Under the pieces are notes generated by a model. It was given only the letters and a program-made list of their open reading frames with translations. It had not been told where the DNA came from and ran no database searches. 7,359 bases of DNA from Actinomycetes bacterium (lineage in GTDB: Bacteria > Actinomycetota > Actinomycetes > Actinomycetales > Cellulomonadaceae). The position numbers and the translations under genes were made by a program. The stretch spans positions 1 through 7,359 of the forward strand of contig JAEZAR010000276.1 of the NCBI GenBank assembly GCA_023430425.1, in the 5' to 3' direction. Shown here piece by piece: positions 1 through 5,321 of this stretch (the stretch's first letter is position 1; the number at the start of each line of letters is the position of its first letter).

Positions 1-813
1 CGGCTCGCCGGCGCCCGCGTCCTCGTCACCGGCGGGGGCAGCGGGCTGGGCCGGCGCCTGGCCATCGGCGCCGCCCGTCGCGGTGCCACCGCCGTGGTCT
101 GGGACGTCGCGGCGGACCGCGCGCACGCCGTCCGCGACGAGATCCGCGACCACGGGCTGTCCGCCGAGGCGCACGTCGTGGACGTCACCGACCGGGCAGC
201 CGTCGGCGCAGCGGCCGCCGCGACGCTGGGTCGCGGCGGCGTCGACGTCGTGGTCAACAACGCCGGTGTGGTGTCCGGCCGCCCGCTCCTCGACGCCTCC
301 GACGAGGCCATCGAGCGCACGATGGCGGTCAACGTCCTGTCCCTGTACTGGGTCACCCGGGCGTTCCTGCCGGGCATGGTCGACCGGCGCCGGGGCACCG
401 TGGTCACGGTGGCCAGCGCCGCGGGCCTGACCGGGGTCGCCCGGCAGACGGACTACGCCGCGAGCAAGTGGGCCGCCATCGGGTTCACGGAGTCGCTGCG
501 CCAGGAGATGCGGCAGCAGCGGACCGGCGTCCGCACGCTCGTCGTGTGCCCGTACTTCATCGACACGGGGATGTTCGCGGGTGTGCGCACGCGGTTCCCC
601 CGGCTCCTGCCGATCCTGCGCGAGGGCGACGTCGCGCGCCGGGTGCTCGACGGCGTCGAGAGCGGCACGCAGCAGATCGTCCTGCCGCCGCTCGTCCGGG
701 TGCTGCCGGTGCTGCGCGCCCTGCCCGTGCCCGCATTCGACACCGTCCTGGACGTGTTCGGCGTCAACCGGTCCATGGACCACTTCACGGGCCGGCCCGG
801 CGACCGGGCCTGA
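1..813 (+). CDS. SDR family NAD(P)-dependent oxidoreductase, 5' partial
   Basis: Classical short-chain dehydrogenase/reductase, a cytosolic Rossmann-fold enzyme that oxidises an alcohol or reduces a ketone. The reading frame is open from base 1, so the true start lies upstream; family proteins begin only some 5-20 residues before the glycine motif. Numbering from the window edge, the cofactor motif TGGGSGLG is at residues 10-17 and an acidic residue follows beta strand 2 (D35 in VVWDV), which suggests NAD(H) over NADP(H). NNAG is at 86-89. The catalytic tetrad is complete: N111, S139, Y152 and K156 (YAASK). The C-terminal part (VFGVNRSMDHFTGR) resembles the 17-beta-HSD11-like branch of classical SDRs, from recall only. 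The substrate is unknown. It converges with the HATPase gene, leaving a 63-base gap. The zinc dehydrogenase downstream on the same strand suggests a redox cluster, but the intervening opposite-strand gene argues against one transcript. Confidence 0.93.
   Translation, partial: RLAGARVLVTGGGSGLGRRLAIGAARRGATAVVWDVAADRAHAVRDEIRDHGLSAEAHVVDVTDRAAVGAAAAATLGRGGVDVVVNNAGVVSGRPLLDASDEAIERTMAVNVLSLYWVTRAFLPGMVDRRRGTVVTVASAAGLTGVARQTDYAASKWAAIGFTESLRQEMRQQRTGVRTLVVCPYFIDTGMFAGVRTRFPRLLPILREGDVARRVLDGVESGTQQIVLPPLVRVLPVLRALPVPAFDTVLDVFGVNRSMDHFTGRPGDRA
794..810 (+). terminator. possible hairpin terminator in the last SDR codons
   Basis: GGCCCGG (794-800), a CGA loop and CCGGGCC (804-810) form a perfect 7-bp GC stem ending directly before the TGA stop at 811-813. 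There is no T run after it, as is common for actinobacterial stem-only terminators. Because it lies inside codons it may be chance in such GC-rich DNA. Confidence 0.3.
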
Positions 814-876
814 CCGCCCGGGGGGACCCGGCCTGGCCCGACCCGACGGGGGTCGACCCCACGGACGGTCCGGCGG

Positions 877-1242
877 CTACGTCGCCGCGACCTCGAACCA
901 GACGATCTTGCCGCCGGCGTCCCCGTCCACGCCCCAGGCCGCGGCCAGCCGGTCGACCAGCTGGACGCCGCGGCCGCTGAGGTGGGTCGGGTCGGGGTCG
1001 AGGCGGATCGGCGGGCGCGGGCTCTCGTCCCGGACCGCGACCCGCATGCGATCCCCCCGGCGCTCGACGGTGACCACCACCTCCCCGCCGGCCGGGCCGT
1101 GCTGGACCGCGTTGGTGACGAGCTCCGATGCGAGGAGCGCGACCACCCGGAGTGCGTCATGGGACGCGCCGGCCGCAGTGGCCTCCTGGACCACCCAGTG
1201 CCTGGCGCGCGGAACCTGGGCGACGTCCGCCGTGAACCTCAC
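877..1242 (-). CDS. ATP-binding protein, RsbW/anti-sigma-type HATPase
   Basis: A 121-aa stand-alone GHKL ATPase domain of the HATPase_c_2 kind, the family of RsbW/SpoIIAB serine kinases and anti-sigma factors and of many small actinobacterial regulators. The N box reads ELVTNAVQHG, with E40, N44 and H48. The G1 box is VRDES (D72), followed by the proline-rich PRPP typical of actinobacterial members. The G2 box is GRGVQLVDRL (G90, G92), and the C-terminal strand GGKIVWFEV fits the family. The GTG start at 1240-1242 is chosen because GGGAGGA sits 10 nt upstream and the fold begins right there (RFTADVAQVPRAR). A GTG at 1303-1305 would add 21 residues but has no good ribosome site. No sigma factor or anti-anti-sigma (STAS) gene is visible nearby, so its partner is unknown. 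It lies between oppositely oriented oxidoreductase genes. Confidence 0.88.
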   Translation of the reverse strand: MRFTADVAQVPRARHWVVQEATAAGASHDALRVVALLASELVTNAVQHGPAGGEVVVTVERRGDRMRVAVRDESPRPPIRLDPDPTHLSGRGVQLVDRLAAAWGVDGDAGGKIVWFEVAAT

Positions 1243-1252
1243 GTACTCGTCG

Positions 1253-1259
1253 TCCTCCC
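1253..1259 (-). promoter_or_regulatory. ribosome binding site deciding the HATPase start
   Basis: On the minus strand GGGAGGA precedes the GTG at 1242 by 10 nt. It is the only strong Shine-Dalgarno match near the candidate starts and therefore decides between GTG 1242 and GTG 1305. Confidence 0.55.
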
Positions 1260-1306
1260 CCCTGACGCGGACCTCAAGGGTGCACGCCGTCCGGGCTCGG
1301 CGCACG

Positions 1307-1321
1307 CCGACCGGTGGTCGG
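1307..1321. repeat. interrupted palindrome in the divergent intergenic region
   Basis: CCGACC, GGT, GGTCGG: two perfect 6-bp arms around 3 bases. It lies 65 bases upstream of the HATPase start and about 100 bases upstream of the Zn-dehydrogenase start. The form would suit a dimeric regulator site, or it could be a chance GC palindrome. Confidence 0.3.
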
Positions 1322-1372
1322 GGCGGCCTGGACGCGCGCCGTGGAGCCCCGCGTGTGACGCTGGACCGCCCC

Positions 1373-1405
1373 CGGGGCGCGATCGGGGCGCGGTCGGGGA
1401 CGCGA
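1373..1405 (+). repeat. 11-bp tandem direct repeats upstream of the Zn-dehydrogenase
   Basis: Two nearly identical 11-base units, CGGGGCGCGAT (1373-1383) and CGGGGCGCGGT (1384-1394), differ at one position. A degenerate third unit, CGGGGACGCGA, starts at 1395. They end about 14 bases before the ATG at 1420, just upstream of the ribosome site. The 11-base period is close to one helical turn, as in direct-repeat operators of OmpR/PhoB-type regulators. A regulatory role is inferred from that spacing only. Confidence 0.45.
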
Positions 1406-1407
1406 GC

Positions 1408-1414
1408 GAGGGGG
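1408..1414 (+). promoter_or_regulatory. ribosome binding site of the Zn-dehydrogenase
   Basis: GAGGGGG lies 5 nt before the ATG at 1420. It decides that start over longer in-frame extensions, which would run through the non-coding divergent region and the antisense of the HATPase gene. Confidence 0.6.
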
Positions 1415-1419
1415 ACGCG

Positions 1420-2568
1420 ATGCGTGCGATGGTCTACCGAGGGCCGTACAAGGTCCGCGTCGAGGACAAGCCACGACCGCGGGTCGAGCACCCGAACGAC
1501 GCGATCGTCAAGGTGGCCCTGGCCGCGATCTGCGGCTCGGACCTGCACCTGTACCACGGCCTGATCCCCGACACCCGGGTCGGCCACACGTTCGGCCACG
1601 AGTTCGTCGGCGTCGTCGAGGAGGTCGGGTCGTCCGTGCAGCGCCTGCGCCCCGGCGACCGGGTCATGGTGCCCTTCGACATCTCCTGCGGCTCCTGCTG
1701 GTTCTGCGCCCGCGGCCTGCTGGGCAACTGCCACAACGTCAACCCCAACGCCACGGCCGTCGGCGGCATCTACGGGTACTCCCACACCGCGGGCGGCTAC
1801 GACGGCGGCCAGGCCGAGTACGTCCGTGTCCCCTTCGCCGACGTCGGGCCGGAGCCGATCCCGGACTGGCTCGCCGACGAGGACGCGCTCATGCTGACCG
1901 ATGCGCTGCCCACCGGGTACTTCGGCGCCCAGCTCGGCGACATCGCCGAGGGCGACGTCGTCGTGGTGTTCGGGGCGGGGCCCGTCGGGCTGTTCGCCGC
2001 GCGCTCGGCCTGGCTCATGGGGGCGGGTCGCGTCATCGTGGTCGACCACGTCCCGGCGCGGCTCGAGATGGCCCGGACCTTCGCGCTCGCCGAGACCCTG
2101 AGCTTCACCGAGGTCGACGACGTCGTCGTGTGGCTGAAGGAGACGACGGGGCACCTCGGTGCCGACGTCGCGATCGACGCCGTGGGCGCGGAGGCCGACG
2201 GCAACCTGCTCCAGCACGTCACCTCGGCCAAGCTCAAGCTCGCGGGCGGCTCCGCGGTCGCCCTGAACTGGGCGATCGACGGCGTGCGCAAGGGCGGGAC
2301 GGTCTCCGTCATGGGCGCCTACGGCCCCGTGTTCTCCCTGGTCAAGTTCGGCGACGCGCTGAACAAGGGCCTGACCCTGCGGATGAACCAGTGCCCCGTC
2401 AAGCGTCAGTGGCCACGGCTGCTGGAGCACCTGCAGGCCGGCTACCTGCGGCCGAGCGACATCATCACCCACCGGTTCGCCCTCGACGACGTCGCCGAGG
2501 CGTACCACGTGTTCGCCGGCAAGCTGGACGGCTGCGTCAAGCCCGTGCTGCTGCCGAGCGCGGCCTGA
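1420..2568 (+). CDS. zinc-dependent alcohol dehydrogenase, formaldehyde-dehydrogenase-like
   Basis: A 382-aa medium-chain dehydrogenase (GroES-like domain plus Rossmann domain), the usual length for the family. Likely catalytic zinc ligands are C38 (ICGSD), H60 with E61 (GHEF), and D161 in LTDALPTGY, the motif that supplies the third ligand in glutathione-independent formaldehyde dehydrogenase. Structural zinc is held by C90, C93, C96 and C104 (C-x2-C-x2-C-x7-C). The dinucleotide motif is GAGPVG at 185-190, and D209 at the end of the next strand points to NAD(H). A loop at about 257-283 recalls the insertion that covers NAD in Pseudomonas formaldehyde dehydrogenase, where the cofactor stays bound. 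It should oxidise a primary alcohol or hydrated aldehyde in the cytosol; the substrate cannot be read. The next gene follows after 11 bases, so the two are probably one operon. Glutathione-independent formaldehyde dehydrogenase or a generic polyol/alcohol dehydrogenase both remain possible. Confidence 0.93.
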   Translation: MRAMVYRGPYKVRVEDKPRPRVEHPNDAIVKVALAAICGSDLHLYHGLIPDTRVGHTFGHEFVGVVEEVGSSVQRLRPGDRVMVPFDISCGSCWFCARGLLGNCHNVNPNATAVGGIYGYSHTAGGYDGGQAEYVRVPFADVGPEPIPDWLADEDALMLTDALPTGYFGAQLGDIAEGDVVVVFGAGPVGLFAARSAWLMGAGRVIVVDHVPARLEMARTFALAETLSFTEVDDVVVWLKETTGHLGADVAIDAVGAEADGNLLQHVTSAKLKLAGGSAVALNWAIDGVRKGGTVSVMGAYGPVFSLVKFGDALNKGLTLRMNQCPVKRQWPRLLEHLQAGYLRPSDIITHRFALDDVAEAYHVFAGKLDGCVKPVLLPSAA

Positions 2569-2579
2569 CGGGAGACACC

Positions 2580-3179
2580 ATGACCAGCCCCGCCCACCCG
2601 GAGCACACCTACACCGCGGCCACGCCGCCCCTCCCGGAGACCTTCGACCAGCTGCGCGCCCGGATCCCGGGCTGGGGCGCCGACGCCGACCCGTCGGTCC
2701 GCCCGGCACACCCCCGCGAGCTGCCCCCCGACCCGCGGCGCTACGGCGCCCACTGGGACTTCCCCGAGCGCCAGCCCCAGCACACGCCGCGCGAGCGCTC
2801 CGTCGAGCACGCGATCCTCACCCCGGTGTTCGGCACCGCCCAGCCGTTGCGCGGCGCCTCCGGCGTGGTCCGCCGGTACGCGTACGAGCGCTTCAGCGAG
2901 GCCCGCCTCGCGCACTGGCTGCTCCTCGTCGCCGCCGACCGCGTGGACGCGTGGGAGCACCACCTCGCCTCGTTCGCGACGCGCCGCCCCGACAACCCGG
3001 TGACGCAGACCGGCGTCCTCACCGAGCCCTGGCACCGACCGATCGCCTCGCGGTTCGGGGTCGGGCGCAGCGACGTCCGCCACACGTGGCTCGACCCCGT
3101 CGTCGTGGCAGGGCCCTGGGTGGCCGTCGCGGCCGGTGCCGTGCTCGGAGTCCGGGCCCTGGCCCGGCGCCTGCGGTAG
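2580..3179 (+). CDS. hypothetical protein with C-terminal hydrophobic segment
   Basis: A 199-aa protein I do not recognise. It starts at ATG 2580 with GGGAG 5 nt upstream, 11 bases after the Zn-dehydrogenase stop, so the two are very probably co-transcribed. The N-terminal third is rich in proline and charged residues (residues 1-70, including PGWGADADPSVRPAHP at 30-45). The middle (about 75-130) looks helical and carries a short hydrophobic patch, AHWLLLVAAD, at 111-120. Residues 174-191 form an uninterrupted hydrophobic stretch (VVVAGPWVAVAAGAVLGV) followed by a basic end, ALARRLR. That is the pattern of a single C-terminal membrane anchor with the bulk of the protein in the cytosol. There are no cysteines, so it is not a cysteine-based metal or redox protein. 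Codon use matches its neighbours, so I take it as a real gene. It might tether or partner the dehydrogenase at the membrane; this is inferred from position only. Confidence 0.85.
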   Translation: MTSPAHPEHTYTAATPPLPETFDQLRARIPGWGADADPSVRPAHPRELPPDPRRYGAHWDFPERQPQHTPRERSVEHAILTPVFGTAQPLRGASGVVRRYAYERFSEARLAHWLLLVAADRVDAWEHHLASFATRRPDNPVTQTGVLTEPWHRPIASRFGVGRSDVRHTWLDPVVVAGPWVAVAAGAVLGVRALARRLR

Positions 3180-3185
3180 CCCGGG

Positions 3186-3200
3186 CGGCCGGCGCGGCCG
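3186..3200 (+). terminator. small stem-loop after the hypothetical gene
   Basis: CGGCC (3186-3190) pairs with GGCCG (3196-3200) around a 5-base loop, starting 7 bases after the stop codon. The stem is short and has no T run. Taken with the palindrome that follows it could help end the dehydrogenase transcript. Confidence 0.25.
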
Positions 3201-3202
3201 GG

Positions 3203-3220
3203 CTGGCCGGATCCGGCCAG
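3203..3220. repeat. perfect 18-bp palindrome, terminator hairpin or operator
   Basis: CTGGCCGGATCCGGCCAG is its own reverse complement. As RNA it would fold into a 7-bp stem with a GATC loop, 24 bases after the stop of the hypothetical gene. As DNA it would be a symmetric operator, centred about 97 bases upstream of the aldo/keto reductase start. No T tract follows. Terminator and operator readings are both open. Confidence 0.5.
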
Positions 3221-3307
3221 GACCGCCACCCGCCCACGGACGTCGCCATGCCGGAGCCGGGTCCGCTCCCCCGGCCGGGACGCGGACGGGTGTGGTGGGA
3301 TGCGGTC

Positions 3308-4282
3308 ATGACGACCTCGGGACCCCACCCCGGAACCACCGACTGGCTGCGCCCCCTTCCCGGCACCCCGCTCACCGTGTCCGCGATCTGCGCGGGCGGG
3401 TCGCCGCTCGGCAGCATGCCGCGGCTCTACGGGCGCGAGGTGGGCGTCGACGAGGGGGTGGCGGTGGCCCGCACCGTCCTCGGCTCCCCCATCCGTTTCC
3501 AGGACACCTCCAACGGCTACTCGGACGGGGAGAGCGAGCGCCGCATCGGCACGGCGATCCGCGAGGTGGGCGGCCTGCCCGCAGGCTTCGTCGTGGGCAC
3601 CAAGGTGGACCCGCTCGGACGCGACTACTCCGGCGACCGGGTCCGGGCGTCGGTGGAGGAGAGCCGGTCGCGGCTCGGCCTGGACGTGCTGCCCCTCGTG
3701 CACCTGCACGACCCGGAGTTCTTCGGGTTCGACGAGGTCGCCCGGCCGGGCGGTGCCGTGGACGCCCTGGTCGCCCTCAAGGAGTCGGGCGTCGTCGGGT
3801 CGATCGGGCTGGCCGGCGGCCAGGTCCAGGAGATCTCCCGCTACCTGGCGCTGGGCGTGTTCGACGTGCTCCTCGTGCACAACCGCTGGACGCTGCTGGA
3901 CCGCAGCGCCGGCGACCTGGTCGCCGACGCGCTCGAGCGCGGGATGGGCGTGCTCAACGCGGCGGTCTACGGCGGTGGGCTGCTCGTGCCGGACGCCAGG
4001 ATCAGCACGTACGGGTACCGACCGGCGCCGCCGGAGGTCATCGAGGCGGTGATGGCCATGCGCGCGGCCTGCGAGCGCCACGGCACGGACCTCACGACGG
4101 CGGCCCTGCAGTTCTCGCTGCGTCAGCCGACGATCGCCTCGACGATCGTCGGTGTCGGCTCCCCGGCGCACGTCGCCGACACCCTGGAGCGCGCCGCCGC
4201 CCCCGTGCCTGACGAGCTGTGGCCGGAGCTGGAGGAGCTGCTGCCCCCGCGCCGGGTGTGGCTGGACGCGCCGTTCGACTGA
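3308..4282 (+). CDS. aldo/keto reductase
   Basis: A 324-aa cytosolic TIM-barrel NAD(P)H-dependent oxidoreductase, of normal length for the family. The tetrad is present: D66 and Y71 in QDTSNGYSDGESERRIG, K99 in VVGTKVD, and a histidine in LPLVHLHDPE. H134 aligns best with the HDPD form of aldose/galactose dehydrogenase-like members; H132 is the alternative. The cofactor end STIVGVGSPAHVADTL is near the C-terminus. The general look (HDPE, KESGVVGSIGLAGG, YGGGLLVPDA) recalls the D-threo-aldose/L-fucose dehydrogenase branch, so an aldose or other small aldehyde is a plausible substrate. The ATG at 3308 is chosen because GGTGGGA lies 6 nt upstream; an in-frame GTG at 3290 would place that site inside the gene. 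TGGGAT, 6 nt before the ATG, could instead be a -10 box of a leaderless transcript. It converges with the protease gene, 27 bases apart. Confidence 0.93.
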   Translation: MTTSGPHPGTTDWLRPLPGTPLTVSAICAGGSPLGSMPRLYGREVGVDEGVAVARTVLGSPIRFQDTSNGYSDGESERRIGTAIREVGGLPAGFVVGTKVDPLGRDYSGDRVRASVEESRSRLGLDVLPLVHLHDPEFFGFDEVARPGGAVDALVALKESGVVGSIGLAGGQVQEISRYLALGVFDVLLVHNRWTLLDRSAGDLVADALERGMGVLNAAVYGGGLLVPDARISTYGYRPAPPEVIEAVMAMRAACERHGTDLTTAALQFSLRQPTIASTIVGVGSPAHVADTLERAAAPVPDELWPELEELLPPRRVWLDAPFD

Positions 4283-4292
4283 CGCGCCGGCC

Positions 4293-4306
4293 CCGCCCAG
4301 GGGCGG
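4293..4306. terminator. possible bidirectional terminator between convergent genes
   Basis: CCGCCC, AG, GGGCGG fills about half of the 27-base gap between the convergent aldo/keto reductase and protease genes. As a hairpin it would be a 5-bp stem with a CAGG loop. It could stop transcription from both sides. No T runs flank it. Confidence 0.4.
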
Positions 4307-4309
4307 TGG

Positions 4310-5260
4310 TCACGGCGTGGTGAGCTCTCGGGGCTCGGCGACGACGTCGACGAGGGCACCGGTCCGCCACACGGTGACCTCGACCCGGCGCCCGATCGCC
4401 CCCTCGACCATGAGGCGCTGGATCTGCGTCGTCGTCGCCACGTGCTCCCCGTCGACCGCGAGCACGACGTCACCCCGGCGCAGGCCGGCGATCGCCGCAG
4501 GGCTGCCCGCCACCACGTCGGCGACGTGCAGCCCCGTGCGCCGGCCGAGGCGTGCGACGAGCGGGGGCGGCAGGGGCGCCTGGCGCCCGACGATCCCGAG
4601 CCAGGCGCGCCGCACCCGGCCGTGCGCCAGGAGCGTGTCGACGATGCCGCGCGTCGTCGCGTTCACCGGCACCGCCAGCCCGACGCCGACCCCCGCGACC
4701 GCCGTGCTCACCCCGACCATCCGGCCCCCCGCGTCGGCCAGCACCCCGCCGCTGTTGCCGGGGTTGAGCGCCGCGTCGGTCTGGATCACCTCGTCGACCA
4801 CGCGGCCCGCGCGGGTCGGCAGGGCCCGGCCCAGGCCGGAGACGATGCCCGCCGTGACGCTGCCCGCCAGGCCGAGCGGGTTGCCGAGCGCGACCACCAG
4901 CTGGCCCACCTGGAGGCCCGCGGCATCTCCCAGCGCCACGGGCGGCGGCAGGGCGGCGCCGCTGCGCAGCACCGCGAGGTCGGACAGCGGGTCCCGGCCG
5001 ACGACCTCGACCGTCACCTCGCGCCCGTCGAGGAACGCGGCCCGCGCGCGGTCCGCGCCCGAGACCACGTGCGCCGAGGTCAGGAGCACGTCCGGCGCGA
5101 TGACGCTCGCGCTGCCCGCACCAGCGCCCCGCGGCGTGAGGACCGCCAGGCTGGCGACGGCGGGCAGGACGTCGCGCGCCACGCGCGTGACCACCTCGGA
5201 GTAGGCGTCGAGCGCCGCGCGCTCGTCGGCGCCGCCGGGACCGCGACCGGGACCGCTCAT
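4310..5260 (-). CDS. HtrA/DegP-like trypsin-fold serine protease with PDZ domain
   Basis: A 316-aa S1C-type protease with an intact catalytic triad: H64 in LLTSAHVV, D94 in DPLSDLAVL, and S170 in NPGNSGG. Further family signatures are ALGNPLGL at 124-131 and IQTDAALNPG at 159-168. One PDZ domain follows at about 220-305 (SPAAIAGLRRGDVVLAVDG at 253-271), which normally binds C-terminal tails of substrates or gates the protease. The ATG at 5258-5260 is the first start after an in-frame stop at 5267-5269, but its ribosome site is weak. Unusually, I see no signal peptide or transmembrane segment; the first 30 residues are polar and helical (ADERAALDAYSEVVTRVARDV). Most actinobacterial HtrA proteins have a long cytoplasmic tail and a membrane anchor, so this one may act in the cytosol. 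It follows pckG by 60 bases on the same strand and may share its transcript. Confidence 0.92.
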   Translation of the reverse strand: MSGPGRGPGGADERAALDAYSEVVTRVARDVLPAVASLAVLTPRGAGAGSASVIAPDVLLTSAHVVSGADRARAAFLDGREVTVEVVGRDPLSDLAVLRSGAALPPPVALGDAAGLQVGQLVVALGNPLGLAGSVTAGIVSGLGRALPTRAGRVVDEVIQTDAALNPGNSGGVLADAGGRMVGVSTAVAGVGVGLAVPVNATTRGIVDTLLAHGRVRRAWLGIVGRQAPLPPPLVARLGRRTGLHVADVVAGSPAAIAGLRRGDVVLAVDGEHVATTTQIQRLMVEGAIGRRVEVTVWRTGALVDVVAEPRELTTP

Positions 5261-5307
5261 GACCCGTCAACGCGCGACGGGCTGCGGGGCGTGCCGCGTT
5301 CTGCCGT

Positions 5308-5319
5308 GGGCGAAGGCCC
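5308..5319 (-). terminator. weak stem-loop between pckG and the protease gene
   Basis: On the minus strand, GGGC-CTTC-GCCC begins 2 bases after the pckG stop. With a 4-bp stem and no T run it probably does not fully terminate. The 60-base gap has no clear promoter for the protease gene, which favours read-through. Confidence 0.2.
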
Positions 5320-5321
5320 CC

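Noticed and set aside
849..860. GGGGTCGACCCC palindrome in the gap between the convergent SDR and HATPase genes
   Set aside because: Considered as a bidirectional terminator, but it folds to only a 4-bp stem with no T run, and 12-bp GC palindromes are not rare in this composition.
1336..1350. 15-base sequence GCGCCGTGGAGCCCC repeated at 7286-7300
   Set aside because: By rough estimate about one such match is expected by chance in a 7-kb window of this GC content; the contexts are unrelated.
1367..1379. CGCCCCCGGGGCG odd palindrome
   Set aside because: It overlaps the first 11-bp repeat unit and is the sort of symmetric C/G run expected by chance; not listed separately.
877..2709. 610-codon open frame on the minus strand whose C-terminal end is the HATPase
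   Set aside because: Only the last 121 codons show family motifs. The rest is low-complexity sequence antisense to the well-supported Zn-dehydrogenase, an artefact of GC-rich DNA having few stops.
3290..3307. GTG at 3290 as an earlier start of the aldo/keto reductase
   Set aside because: It lacks a ribosome site and would bury the GGTGGGA site of the ATG at 3308 inside the coding sequence.
2741..4171. 476-codon minus-strand open frame
   Set aside because: It is antisense to the hypothetical protein and the aldo/keto reductase, with Arg/Gly/His-rich composition and no domain. The plus-strand aldo/keto reductase is certain.
4470..5270. 266-codon minus-strand frame overlapping the protease gene
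   Set aside because: Alternative phase of the protease gene, nearly all Arg/Ala/Gly/Pro.
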